DNA from: Acidobacteriota bacterium
GTDB taxonomy: Bacteria; Acidobacteriota; JAAYUB01
Assembly: GCA_018001935.1 (NCBI GenBank)
Contig: JAGNHB010000002.1
Location: 1-64,000 of the forward strand
Direction: 5' to 3'
DNA length: 64,000 nt
Part shown: one piece after another, positions 1-8,199 of the stretch
Numbering within the stretch: position 1 is the stretch's first letter
Layout: each line of letters opens with the position of its first letter
Notes under the pieces: generated by a model
The model's input: only the letters and a program-made list of their open reading frames with translations
Databases searched by the model: none
What the model was told of the DNA's origin: nothing
Position numbers and translations under genes: made by a program

Positions 1-180
1 GAACAGAGGGCAGCGCGGCCGTGGGGGGGGTGAACAGAGGGCAGCGCGGCCGTGGGGGGGGGTGAACAGAGGGCAGCGCGGCCGTGGGGGTGAGTGGTGA
101 ACAGAGGACGGCGGGGTCGGGAGCGGCGGCGGGTAGCAGCGCGGCCGCGGGAGGCGAACGGGGGCGGCGCGGCCGGGGGG
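1..180. repeat. G-rich tandem repeat, about 31-33 bp unit
   Basis: Units beginning GAACAGAGGGCAGCGCGG start at 1, 32 and 64 and end in runs of 5 to 10 G. Degenerate continuations reach about 180. The array may extend past the left window edge. No gene is supported in 1-356; open frames here are compositional. Confidence 0.8.
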
Positions 181-282
181 GAAGCAGGCGGCGGGGGGCG
201 AGGACGGAAGCTGCAGGGCCGGGAGGGGCCGGGGGAGCTTGCGCCAGCCGGGTTTCAAGGCCTGCGCGGGCCCTGCGCTCTC

Positions 283-329
283 AAAGGTCCGTGCCGTCCT
301 TTGGGTCCTTTGGGTCGTTTTGTCCTTTG
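283..329. repeat. short tandem repeat of GTCCTTTGG units
   Basis: Degenerate 9-bp units (GTCCTTTGG, GTCCTTTGA) lie just downstream of the minus-strand gene ending at 357. The same 9-mer family recurs at 7330-7376 and 20925-20985, always between genes. Confidence 0.7.
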
Positions 330-356
330 AATCTTACCCCAACGAGTCGCGGGCTT

Positions 357-1526
357 TCAGTGGTAGGCGGGGATGCCGGTGATCCGGTGGCCGAGGATGA
401 GGGTGTGGATGTCGTGGGTGCCCTCGTAGGTCCGCACCGACTCCAGGTTGAGCAGGTGCCGGATCACCGGGTGGTCGTCCACGATGCCGGCGGCGCCCAG
501 GATGTCCCGGGCGGTGCGCGCGCACTCCAGGGCCATGTCCACGTTGTTGCGCTTCAGGAGCGACACCTGGTCGTGCCGAAGCTTCCCGGCCTCCTTGAGC
601 CGGCCGGCCTGGAGGGCGAGAAGCTGCCCCTTGGTGATCTCGGAGAGCATCCGGACGAGCTTCTCCTGGGTGAGCTGGTGGGCGGCGATGGGCTTCCCCG
701 CGAACTGGACCCGCTCCTTCGCGTACTCCAGGGCCGTGTGGTAGCACTCCATGGCGGCCCCGAGCACGCCCCAGCCGATCCCGTAGCGCGCCTGGGTCAG
801 GCACTTCAGGGCGGCCTTGAGCGAGTCGGCCCCGGGGAGGCGGTTGGCGGCGGGGACGCGGCAGTCGTCGAAGAAGAGGGAGGCGGTGTCCGATGCCCGG
901 AGGGAATACTTCCCCTTGATCTCCTCGGCGGAGAACCCTGGCGTCCCGCGCTCCACCAGGAAGCCGGCGTGACCGTCCCCGAGGCGGGCGAAAACCACCG
1001 CCAGGTCGGCCTGCGTGCCGTTGGTGATCCACATCTTGGCCCCGTTGAGCACGTAGGTGCCGCCGTCGGGCACCGCCCGGGTGGTCATCCCGGCGGGGTT
1101 GGACCCGAAGTCCGGTTCCGTGAGGCCGAAGCAGCCGACGGCCCTCCCCTCGAACAGCGCCGGGAGCCACTTTGCCTTGAGTTCCTCGCTCCCGAAGGCG
1201 TGGATGGGGTACATCACCAGGGCGCCCTGGACCGAGGCGAAGGAGCGCAGGCCGCTGTCACCCCGTTCCAGTTCCTGCATCACCAACCCATAGGCCACGG
1301 CGCCCATCCCGGGCAGGCCGTAGCCGTCCAGGTTCGCCCCGAGGAGGCCCAGTTCCGCGAGGGGCCCGATCAGCTCCCGGGGGAACCGCCCCTCCCGGTG
1401 GCAGGCGCCGAGGACCGGCTTGACCTGCTCCTCGACGAAGCGGCGGACCGTGTCCCGCACCATCCGCTCCTCCTCGGAGAAGAGGGGCTCGATGTCCATG
1501 AAATCCACGCCGTGAAAGGGTCTCAT
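357..1526 (-). CDS. glutaryl-CoA dehydrogenase-like acyl-CoA dehydrogenase
   Basis: Predicted FAD flavoenzyme of 389 residues oxidising an acyl-CoA, most likely glutaryl-CoA, with possible decarboxylation to crotonyl-CoA (lysine/tryptophan/aromatic degradation). The order is an N-terminal helical domain (about 10-125), the middle FAD-contacting segment (CFGLTEPDFGSNPAG, then MWITNGTQADL) and a C-terminal helical domain. The C-terminal YEGTHDIHTLILG motif carries the expected catalytic Glu near residue 368 and is typical of GCDH. Length matches the family. A GGAGG lies 4 bases before the chosen ATG; an internal ATG (MDIEP) ten codons on is an alternative. It lies 63 bp downstream of the phosphatase gene on the same strand. 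Electron-transfer flavoprotein genes are not in view. Family is sure, substrate is inferred. Confidence 0.88.
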   Translation of the reverse strand: MRPFHGVDFMDIEPLFSEEERMVRDTVRRFVEEQVKPVLGACHREGRFPRELIGPLAELGLLGANLDGYGLPGMGAVAYGLVMQELERGDSGLRSFASVQGALVMYPIHAFGSEELKAKWLPALFEGRAVGCFGLTEPDFGSNPAGMTTRAVPDGGTYVLNGAKMWITNGTQADLAVVFARLGDGHAGFLVERGTPGFSAEEIKGKYSLRASDTASLFFDDCRVPAANRLPGADSLKAALKCLTQARYGIGWGVLGAAMECYHTALEYAKERVQFAGKPIAAHQLTQEKLVRMLSEITKGQLLALQAGRLKEAGKLRHDQVSLLKRNNVDMALECARTARDILGAAGIVDDHPVIRHLLNLESVRTYEGTHDIHTLILGHRITGIPAYH

Positions 1527-1589
1527 ACCGCCTCCGTGATGGGTTTTCCGCCGGGCCCGGCCCGGCGCGATCCGTCGCCGCCCGGGGCC

Positions 1590-3005
1590 TCAGGCGGCGG
1601 GCCGGCCGCTTTGCGCCCCCTCGGGGGGCGTGCCCTCGGCCCCCGGCTTCGGTTTCGCCCCCCGCCCCCCGGACAGGTCGATGAAGGTCGAGGGCCCCGA
1701 CGCGTTCTTCTCCAGGCGGAAAGCGTCGTTGAGCTGCCCGTCCACGGCGTAGGAGCGGTACTCCAGGCGCTCCGGCGACACGTCGATCACCTGGTAGTAC
1801 TGCCGTCCGGAGTCCAGGACCGCCATGAGGCCCTTGTGGCGCGGGTTGACGGGGTAGGTCTTGAAACCGCCCGCGGAGATGACGTAGACGGTCCCGGGCG
1901 CGGACGGCCCCGCCACCTTCCCGCCGTGCAGCTTGTGGGTGCGGGCGTAGACGTGGTCGTGGCCCTGGAGCACCAGGTCCACGCCGTACTTGTCGAACAG
2001 CGGCAGGAGAAGGTCGCGCATCTCGGGGTTGTCCCGGTCTTTGCCGGCGGAGAAGACGGGGTAGTGCATCAGCACCACCACCCAATGGCTGTGGTTGCGC
2101 GCGAGGAGGTCCTCCAGCCAGGCCAGCTGGGCTTTCCGGATGGCCTCGCGTTTCTCCTCGCGGAAGGCCGAACTGCTGAAGACGGCCGTGCTCAGGGAGA
2201 TGAACCGAACCCCCTGGTAGTCGAAGTAGAAGGCCTCGTCCTTGAGTTCGGCGATCCCCTCGGGGGCGTTGGCGGGGAAGCAGAAGTGGGCGCGCCACGT
2301 GGGGGCCACGCTGTCCATCTTCTTGCTGGTGATCCAGTCGGGCAGCGCATGCATGTCGTGGTTGCCGGGGGACGCCATGACCGCCGTCTCCGAGCCGATG
2401 AACCCGAGGGCATCGCAGAACTCGCCCCACAGGGCGTCGTCGTACCCTTCCGCCACCAGGTCCCCGGCGAAGAGCACGAGCCGGGCGTCGGGCGCCTTGC
2501 GGAAGGCCTGCCGGACCGTCCGTGAACAGTGGGAGAAGATGCCGTTCTGCATGTCGCCGATGTAGAGGAAGCGGAAGGGGTCGGGTTTGTCCGACGCCGT
2601 CCGGATGGTGAACCATTCGCTCCACGCCTTCTCCCCGCCGACCCGATAACCGTACGCCGTGTCGGGAGCGAGGTCCCGGAAGAGGGCGACGTGGTGGTAA
2701 ACCGTCTCGCCCTTGTCGGTTTTCAGGCTTTCCGAAACCGCCTTCACGCTCACCGCCTTCTCGTGGAAGTCCGTCTCGGACCGGGCGGGGGCGATCTGGG
2801 CGACGGGGTCGGCGACGGGGACCCGGGTCCGCCAGGTCACCACCTGGGAACGGGTCGGGTCCACGCTCACCGTGAGGAGGATGCGCTCGGGGCTGGCCGG
2901 GTTCTTCCGGGGCGCCGGCTCGGGGGGCGCGTCGGCCAGGGCGAGGGACGCCGCGGCTGCCAGGACCAGGGCAACGAGGAGGGCTCCCGACCGCTTGGAT
3001 GTCAT
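1590..3005 (-). CDS. secreted purple-acid-phosphatase-like metallophosphoesterase
   Basis: Exported phosphoesterase of 471 residues. A cleavable signal peptide (about 1-24, ending ALA-DA) precedes a fibronectin-like N-terminal domain (about 38-140, containing LTVSVDPTRSQVVTWRT) as in purple acid phosphatases. The calcineurin-like domain follows with all dimetal motifs in order: IGDMQNG, LFAGDLVAEG, SPGNHDM, VVLMHYPVFS and LQGHDHVYART. The tail is Pro/Gly-rich and low in complexity. It probably cleaves phosphomonoesters or diesters in the periplasm or outside the cell; the substrate cannot be told from sequence. It is followed on the same strand by the acyl-CoA dehydrogenase gene, and no functional link is evident. 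Confidence 0.85.
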   Translation of the reverse strand: MTSKRSGALLVALVLAAAASLALADAPPEPAPRKNPASPERILLTVSVDPTRSQVVTWRTRVPVADPVAQIAPARSETDFHEKAVSVKAVSESLKTDKGETVYHHVALFRDLAPDTAYGYRVGGEKAWSEWFTIRTASDKPDPFRFLYIGDMQNGIFSHCSRTVRQAFRKAPDARLVLFAGDLVAEGYDDALWGEFCDALGFIGSETAVMASPGNHDMHALPDWITSKKMDSVAPTWRAHFCFPANAPEGIAELKDEAFYFDYQGVRFISLSTAVFSSSAFREEKREAIRKAQLAWLEDLLARNHSHWVVVLMHYPVFSAGKDRDNPEMRDLLLPLFDKYGVDLVLQGHDHVYARTHKLHGGKVAGPSAPGTVYVISAGGFKTYPVNPRHKGLMAVLDSGRQYYQVIDVSPERLEYRSYAVDGQLNDAFRLEKNASGPSTFIDLSGGRGAKPKPGAEGTPPEGAQSGRPAA

Positions 3006-3076
3006 CGACCGTCTCCTTTGGGTATTATCCGCGGGGGAAGGGGGGACTGCCTCCTCCCCCTCAGCCTTCGATGAAG

Positions 3077-3106
3077 AAAAATCCCCGGGGAATCACGCCC
3101 CGGGGA
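3077..3106 (-). terminator. intrinsic terminator of the kinase-like gene pair
   Basis: Read on the minus strand, a stem of TCCCCGGGG with its complement around a 7-base loop is followed by TTTTT. It sits just after the stop of the gene ending at 3133, so it should end the transcript of the two kinase-like genes. Confidence 0.8.
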
Positions 3107-3132
3107 GGTGTCATCGCGGGGGAAGGGCCGTC

Positions 3133-4101
3133 TCAGAGGTAGCCGACGGCCCGGTACTGCTTGATTTTCTGGGGGATCACCGTGTTCCAGTAGTCCTCGA
3201 AGTTGAAGGTCGAGTAGTCGTGGAACGGGGCGGGGCCCGTGTCCACCAGCAGGCACCGGCACTCGGCGCCCGAGATCAGGACGAAGATGTTGTTGGGGCT
3301 GACGGAGGTCTTCCACTCCGGGTACTTGACGAACAATTCCAACATGCAGTCGATGAAGGCTTTCACCGAGGACTTTACGGCTCGCCAGACCGGGCTCTCG
3401 GGCCCGCCCAGGTCGTAGTAGACCTTTGCCAGCGAGTCCCCGGCCAGTTTCTGCTTGATCATGAAGTTGCCGAAGGGGTCGCTCTGCTCGATCCGGGGGA
3501 CCGGGACGCCGTTCTTCTCGAAGAAATCGGTGGCGTAAAACTCCTCCACCAGGTGGTTCCGACTGTACTGGCGGGGCTTGGCGATCTTGAGCACCGAGCC
3601 CGGCGACTCCTCGAAGTCGAAGACGACGCCGTTCTCGCCTTCGCCGATCTTCGGGATCTTCACGTTCAGGCGCTGCCCCTGGAGGTCCAGGGAGATCAAC
3701 CCCATCCGGGCGGCGGAGAGCCGACGGATGACGTGGTTGGACTCGTTGTCGAGGTAGAGGTCCCGGAGGTCGTCCTGGAGGTTGGCCACGTACTCCCGGG
3801 ACCCGAAACCCAGGCTGGACTCGGAGCGGTGCTCCTGGAGGAACATCCCGAGGTAGCCGGCGGTCCGCAGCGCGGCGACGAGGTCCTGGATCCGGGAGTA
3901 CTGGGGGGCGAACAGCAGGTCGAACAGGCCGACATTCCGCCCCGAGATGGCGCGGAAACCGCAGTTCCGGCACTCGTCCACCTGGACGTTCGGCACCCGG
4001 ATCACGGAGTCGGAGACGGTGATGTCCTGGGAGGAAGTGGTCGCCACCAGGATCCCGTCCTCGCAGCGCGGACAGATGTCGGATTCGAGCGGCACGGTCA
4101 T
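3133..4101 (-). CDS. zinc-ribbon protein with kinase-like (APH/protein-kinase fold) domain
   Basis: Protein of 322 residues of unknown function. The N terminus is an MqsA/YgiT-like zinc ribbon (Cys10, Cys13, Cys44, Cys47). From about residue 135 a kinase-like domain has a Gly-rich loop (GEGENGVV), a Lys strand (SVLKIAKP), a TDFFEKNGVPVPRI segment, SPNNIFVL and LVDTG. The SPNN segment aligns with the HGDxHPGN/HRDLKPxN loop of kinases, but the expected catalytic Asp is Ser, so it may be a pseudokinase or use an altered mechanism. It shares these motifs and the C-terminal YWNxVxPxxIKxY with its upstream neighbour and ends where that protein's cNMP domain would begin. The ATG is one base after the neighbour's stop, with AGGAG inside the neighbour's end, so the two are translationally coupled. 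No exact family is recognised. Confidence 0.7.
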   Translation of the reverse strand: MTVPLESDICPRCEDGILVATTSSQDITVSDSVIRVPNVQVDECRNCGFRAISGRNVGLFDLLFAPQYSRIQDLVAALRTAGYLGMFLQEHRSESSLGFGSREYVANLQDDLRDLYLDNESNHVIRRLSAARMGLISLDLQGQRLNVKIPKIGEGENGVVFDFEESPGSVLKIAKPRQYSRNHLVEEFYATDFFEKNGVPVPRIEQSDPFGNFMIKQKLAGDSLAKVYYDLGGPESPVWRAVKSSVKAFIDCMLELFVKYPEWKTSVSPNNIFVLISGAECRCLLVDTGPAPFHDYSTFNFEDYWNTVIPQKIKQYRAVGYL

Positions 4102-4102
4102 T

Positions 4103-5320
4103 TCAGGCTCCTGAAGCGGTTGTTTCCGGGTTGGATTCCACGAGTTTCTGGTAGGCGTTGTTGAGGTGGTACAGGCGCTCGGCCAGGATGGTGGCCACGT
4201 TCTTGATGAGCTTGTACGGCGCCGTCAGGTTCGCCTCCAGCAGTTCGTTGAAGTCGTCGCAGTCGATCTCGATGAGCTTGCAGGCCGTGGCGGCCACCAC
4301 GGTCATGGAGCGCGGCACCCGGAGCAGAAACGCCTGTTCCCCGAGGACCGACCCCCGGCCCACGCGGATCTTCAGGGCGCCGGGCTTGTGATAGTGGCGC
4401 TTGCGAACCTCCACCTCCCCCTCCAGGATCAGGTAGAAGTTCTCGCCCACGGCCCCCTCGTGGAGGATGACGTCCTCGGCGTCGAACTCCACGGTCCGGG
4501 CGATCTTCAGGAGGAGGTAGATCTCGGCGGGGGTCATGCCGCGGAAGATCTCGAACTCCTTGACCTCGTCCCGCTCGGACTTGGTGACGGCCTGGGGGAC
4601 GAGCCACTGGAGGTAGCCCGTGCGCTGGTACTTCTTGATCCGGTCGGGCAGGACCTCGTTCCAGTACTTGTCGAAGCTGAAGCCGTCGTAGTTCTTCTTC
4701 AGGGTCGTCCCCGGGTCGATCAGGACGAACTCCGTCGGGTCCTTGAACTTGCCCCCCTCGGCGAGGACGTAGATGTTGTTGGGGCTGATGCTGACCTTGC
4801 AGTCCGGGCGCTTCTTGAAAAGGTCCAGGAGGCGGTTCAGGAAATTCTCCAGTCCTTCCAGGATGAGGCTCTGCGTCTTGACCGTCAGCTTGTCGAAACG
4901 CATGTAGAGGCTGGTGACCGACTCGCCCTCGATGAAGTCCTTGACGCAGTAACGGCCCAGGGGGTCGAGGTGGAAGATCCGGGGGACGGCCACGTTCTCC
5001 GACAGGAAGAACTCCGTGGTCATGGCTTCCTCGAGGAGACGCTCGCGGCAGATGGGCTGCTGCTTGGCCACCTTCAGGCAGAGGGGTTTCCCGGGGTCGG
5101 CGATGGGCAGGGAGTGCCCCGGGAGGTGGTAGACCATCCCCCGGTCCCCCTCGCCGAGCGGCGGAAGGCCGACGGTCAACTCGGCGCCGCCGTAGGTGAC
5201 GGTGAGACTCTTCTTGCCGGCCTCGGCAGCCTCCTGCACGGTCTCGAAAAACTCGACGGCCGCCTCTTCCAGCTCGGGGGCCTCCAGGTGCTTCATGGTT
5301 ACGATTTCGTCATCCGGCAT
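4103..5320 (-). CDS. kinase-like domain fused to cyclic-nucleotide-binding domain
   Basis: Protein of 405 residues. Residues about 40-250 form a kinase-like domain (LGEGDRGMVYHL, LCLKVAK, TEFFLSENVAVPRI, SISPNNIYVL, LIDPG). As in the downstream paralogue, Ser replaces the usual catalytic-loop Asp. Residues about 270-385 are a CRP-type cyclic-nucleotide-binding domain (EIFRGMTPAEIYLLL, DVILHEGAVGENFYLILEGEVEV, then GSVLGEQAFLLRVPRSMTVVA). The GEQAF-LLRVPRS block matches the phosphate-binding cassette. No helix-turn-helix is seen. It is the first gene of a two-gene operon under the promoter at 5371-5398. A cNMP-sensing signalling role with the zinc-ribbon paralogue is inference. Confidence 0.72.
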   Translation of the reverse strand: MPDDEIVTMKHLEAPELEEAAVEFFETVQEAAEAGKKSLTVTYGGAELTVGLPPLGEGDRGMVYHLPGHSLPIADPGKPLCLKVAKQQPICRERLLEEAMTTEFFLSENVAVPRIFHLDPLGRYCVKDFIEGESVTSLYMRFDKLTVKTQSLILEGLENFLNRLLDLFKKRPDCKVSISPNNIYVLAEGGKFKDPTEFVLIDPGTTLKKNYDGFSFDKYWNEVLPDRIKKYQRTGYLQWLVPQAVTKSERDEVKEFEIFRGMTPAEIYLLLKIARTVEFDAEDVILHEGAVGENFYLILEGEVEVRKRHYHKPGALKIRVGRGSVLGEQAFLLRVPRSMTVVAATACKLIEIDCDDFNELLEANLTAPYKLIKNVATILAERLYHLNNAYQKLVESNPETTASGA

Positions 5321-5370
5321 GGTCTCCTCTCCCTCTCCGATATTGGTTGCGATCCAGAAATGACGGGTTC

Positions 5371-5398
5371 ATTATACATCAGCCGAATGGGTGTTCAA
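5371..5398 (-). promoter_or_regulatory. sigma70-type promoter for the kinase-like operon
   Basis: On the minus strand TTGAAC (5398-5393) and a perfect TATAAT (5376-5371) are separated by 16 bases. The predicted start lies about 45 bases before the ATG at 5320. Such a consensus -10 is rare in this GC-rich sequence. Confidence 0.65.
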
Positions 5399-5478
5399 GC
5401 AAAATCGGGTGCGGGGCCCCGCCTCGGGAAGGCCTTGCGGGGGGCGAACCGCGCCGGCGGCCCGGAGGGCGGTCCCGG

Positions 5479-6348
5479 CTACCGCCGCCTGCCGGCCATC
5501 CGGTAGGCCTCGTTGCGCGGGATGCCGCAGAGTCGCGACAGGATGGCGGCCACGTCCCGGTTCGACAGCCCCTTCCCGTCCAGGGCCGCGAGGCACGCGG
5601 CGGGGTCGGGGGCACTGCCGGCGCTGGCCCGGGCGTCCGGCAGGGCGGCACCCGCCACCGCCAGGGTGATCTCGCCCACCACGCGCTCCCGGCCCGCCAG
5701 CGCTTCCCGAAGGGCGGACGTCTTCATCCGCAGGACCTCCTCGTGCAGCTTCGTCAACTCCCGGCAGAACAGGGCCTCCCGGTCCCCGAGGACCGCCTGC
5801 AGGTCGCCCAGGAAGGCCAGGACCCGGTGCGGGGCCTCGTAGAAGACCAAGGTCCAGGGCAGGTCCCGCACCGTCTCCAGGAACCGGCGGCGGGCCGGCC
5901 CCCTCGGGGGGGCGAAGCCCAGGAAGAGGTAGGGCGACGGGCTGAGGTGGGAGACGGACAGGGCGGCCGTCACCGCGGACACGCCGGGGACGGGCACCAC
6001 CCGGACCCCCCGGGCCAGGCACTCGCGGACGAGGGCGGTCCCGGGGTCGGACACCGCCGGGGTCCCCGCGTCGGTGACCAGTGCGGCCCGCAGGCCCCCG
6101 GCGATGCGGTCGGCCAGCCGCCGGGCGCTTTCCCGCTCGTTGAAGTCGTGATGGGAGACCCGGGGGGCCCCGACACCGTAGTGCTGCAGCAGCCGGCCGG
6201 TCCGGCGGGTGTCCTCGCAGATCACCAACTCCGCGGCGCGGAGTGTCTCCAGTGCCCTCAAGGTGAGGTCCCCGAGGTTTCCGATGGGGGTGGCCACCAC
6301 GTGGAGGACGGCCGTTTCGGCGGACGGGTCGGCGGGCGGTATTTTCAT
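5479..6348 (-). CDS. 16S rRNA (cytidine(1402)-2'-O)-methyltransferase RsmI
   Basis: SAM-dependent methyltransferase of 289 residues that 2'-O-methylates C1402 in the ribosomal decoding centre. It is a tetrapyrrole-methylase-fold protein with VVATPIGNLGDLTLRALETL at the start, CEDTRRTGRLL, SHHDFNE, ALVTDAGTPAVSDPG, VPVPGVSA and the family's YEAPHRV motif, then CRELTKLHEEVLR. Length is normal, with a C-terminal helical extension ending in an arginine-rich tail. GGAG precedes the ATG by 6 bases. It lies 34 bp after the XdhC-family gene on the same strand. Confidence 0.95.
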   Translation of the reverse strand: MKIPPADPSAETAVLHVVATPIGNLGDLTLRALETLRAAELVICEDTRRTGRLLQHYGVGAPRVSHHDFNERESARRLADRIAGGLRAALVTDAGTPAVSDPGTALVRECLARGVRVVPVPGVSAVTAALSVSHLSPSPYLFLGFAPPRGPARRRFLETVRDLPWTLVFYEAPHRVLAFLGDLQAVLGDREALFCRELTKLHEEVLRMKTSALREALAGRERVVGEITLAVAGAALPDARASAGSAPDPAACLAALDGKGLSNRDVAAILSRLCGIPRNEAYRMAGRRR

Positions 6349-6382
6349 GTCGGTCTCCGGGGCGCCGGCCGTCCCGAGCCCC

Positions 6383-7159
6383 TCAGGCGTTCCGGACGGA
6401 GATCAGCTCGCCCAGGATGCTGACGGCGATCTCCTCCGGGGTCTCCGAGTGGATGGGGATGCCGATGGGCATGTGCACCCGCTCCAGTTCGCCGGGGGTG
6501 AAACCCTCCGCCAGCAGGCGGCCCCGGATGGTCCCGGCCTTGGACTTGCTGGCGATCATCCCCAGGTAGGCGCACGGCTTGCGGATGACCTTCTTCAGGA
6601 TCTCCTCGTCGAACTCGTGGTTCCGGGTCATGATGACCACGGCGGAGCCCGGGTCGAAGTCCGGGAGGGTTTCCAGCGACGGGTCGAGAGGGAGGCATTC
6701 CTCGACGGCCGGCTCGTTCCAGGCCCGCACCTCGTCGAGCAACTCGGCGCGGTCGTCCGTCACCCGGAGACGGTACCCCGCCAGGGCGGCCGCGCGCAGG
6801 AGGGCCTTCCCGCAGTGCCCGGCCCCGAAGACCAGCAGGCGGGGCGCCGACTCGTGGTATTCGTAGAAGACGTCGGCCTCGCCCCCGCAGATGGCCGAGC
6901 CCTTGCCGGCCTCGTCGGGGTGGAAGGCGTAGTGCCGCAGCGCGCAGCCCTTCGACGCGAAGAGGGCCTGGGCGTCCCGGGTCACGGTGTCCTCGAAGGA
7001 GCCCCCGCCGATGGTGCCCAGGGAGGACCCGTCGTCGAAGACCGCCATGCGGGTGCCGGCCTTGCGGGGGGTCGAGCCCGCCGTCCGCACGATGACGGCC
7101 GTGACCAGTCGGCCCCTGTCCCGCAGGGCCGCGTCGAGTTTTCCGAATTCGTTCCGCAT
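6383..7159 (-). CDS. XdhC/CoxI-family protein
   Basis: Protein of 258 residues related to XdhC/CoxI/MocA-type factors that load or sulfurate molybdenum cofactor for xanthine dehydrogenase-type enzymes. The N-terminal XdhC domain has AGSTPRKAGTRM and GTIGGGSFE. The C-terminal Rossmann domain (XdhC_C) has LLVFGAGHCGKALLRAA, IMTRNHEFDEEIL, YLGMIASKSK and MPIGIPI. No molybdo-hydroxylase gene is in this window, so its client is unknown. The divergent gene begins at 7465, with a 9-bp repeat array between. Confidence 0.88.
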   Translation of the reverse strand: MRNEFGKLDAALRDRGRLVTAVIVRTAGSTPRKAGTRMAVFDDGSSLGTIGGGSFEDTVTRDAQALFASKGCALRHYAFHPDEAGKGSAICGGEADVFYEYHESAPRLLVFGAGHCGKALLRAAALAGYRLRVTDDRAELLDEVRAWNEPAVEECLPLDPSLETLPDFDPGSAVVIMTRNHEFDEEILKKVIRKPCAYLGMIASKSKAGTIRGRLLAEGFTPGELERVHMPIGIPIHSETPEEIAVSILGELISVRNA

Positions 7160-7329
7160 CCGCTTGTCCTCCTTGGGGCTTTCTCCAGCGATCGAAGCGG
7201 AATTCTACCCGACTCGGCGTGAAATGGAACCACGAAATACACCGAAGAGACGAAAAAGCCGCCTCTCGAGGACCTTCCCACCCTGAAGGCGGCAAAAGCC
7301 CGCCAACCCCGCCAACCTCGCCGGCCCCG

Positions 7330-7376
7330 TCTGTCCCTTTGGTCCTTTAGGTCCTTTTGGTCCCTTCGTCCTTTCG
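7330..7376. repeat. short tandem repeat of GGTCCTTTA/G units
   Basis: About five degenerate 9-bp units (GGTCCTTTA, GGTCCTTTT, GGTCCCTTC) in the 305-bp gap between divergent genes at 7159 and 7465. A run of CCGCCAACC-like repeats precedes it. The rest of the gap shows no gene. Confidence 0.7.
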
Positions 7377-7464
7377 CCCTCCCCAGGCAGTCCGCGGGAA
7401 AGGCCTTGACAGTCGGCGGGCTTTCGGTAACATGGGCCAGATCCCGACTGGTGGAGAAACCCGA

Positions 7465-8199
7465 ATGAAAAACGAAAGCACGAAGAAGAACCCTCCGGGG
7501 AAGGAGACCGCAAAACCCGATTCCCCAAAAAAGGACGCCCCAAAGAAGGAAACGGTGAAGCCGCCCCCCCCGAAGAAACCCCGGGCCGACGCGAAGAAAC
7601 CGGAGAAGAAGTCGTCCGGGAAGAAACGGGGCGCGTCCCAGAGCCTCGGCGTCATGGACATCGTCGTGGCCGCCCTCTTCATCGGCGGCCTGATCTTCGC
7701 GGTGGCGGCCTTCTCGAACTCGGTCCACCCCATGAAGGACTCCTTCATCTACTGGCCCCTCGCCATCGGCGGCGGAATCGGTCTCATCGCCGGTTTCGTG
7801 GTCTGGAAGGTCACCCACTTCGAGTCGGTGGTCTTCATGACGGTGGTCATGCTCCTGGGGGGCGCCTCCATCGCCGCCGGGATCGTCCTCGCGTTCAACC
7901 GGCCGCTGGACCGTTCCCGCGGCGAGATCCGGAACCTGAAGGTGGTCTACAAGTACGCCATCGGCGCCGAGCCCGACCAGGAATACTACGTGGAGGTCGA
8001 TGACGCCGAGAAGTTCCCCGTCAAGAAGATCCCGGTCCAGAAGGACGTCTACCAGGCCATCCCGCCCCTGGACCAGCCGGGCGACCACCGGGTCGCCGTC
8101 CAGGTGCGCCCCGGGTTCTTCGGTTTCCCCTACATCGAGCGGACGCTGTCGCCGGGGATGATCCCCGACAAGCCCGGCCCGCCGGTGACGGCGAAGTGA
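7465..8199 (+). CDS. three-pass membrane protein with Lys/Pro-rich N-terminal tail
   Basis: Unrecognised protein of 244 residues. Residues 1-65 are a highly basic, Lys/Pro-rich disordered tail. Three hydrophobic segments follow (IVVAALFIGGLIFAV, FIYWPLAIGGGIGLIAG, VVFMTVVMLLGGASIAAG). The last 100 residues are soluble, possibly beta-rich, and end with VRPGFFGFPYIERTLSPGMI. The ATG is preceded by GGAG at 9 bases; an upstream in-frame extension is less likely because it runs through the repeat. Its stop overlaps the next gene's GTG start, so the two are coupled. Confidence 0.72.
   Translation: MKNESTKKNPPGKETAKPDSPKKDAPKKETVKPPPPKKPRADAKKPEKKSSGKKRGASQSLGVMDIVVAALFIGGLIFAVAAFSNSVHPMKDSFIYWPLAIGGGIGLIAGFVVWKVTHFESVVFMTVVMLLGGASIAAGIVLAFNRPLDRSRGEIRNLKVVYKYAIGAEPDQEYYVEVDDAEKFPVKKIPVQKDVYQAIPPLDQPGDHRVAVQVRPGFFGFPYIERTLSPGMIPDKPGPPVTAK

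Noticed and set aside
84-2525. 813-codon plus-strand open frame
   Set aside because: Antisense to the acyl-CoA dehydrogenase and phosphatase genes; long frames arise on both strands at this GC content and the translation has no recognisable domain.
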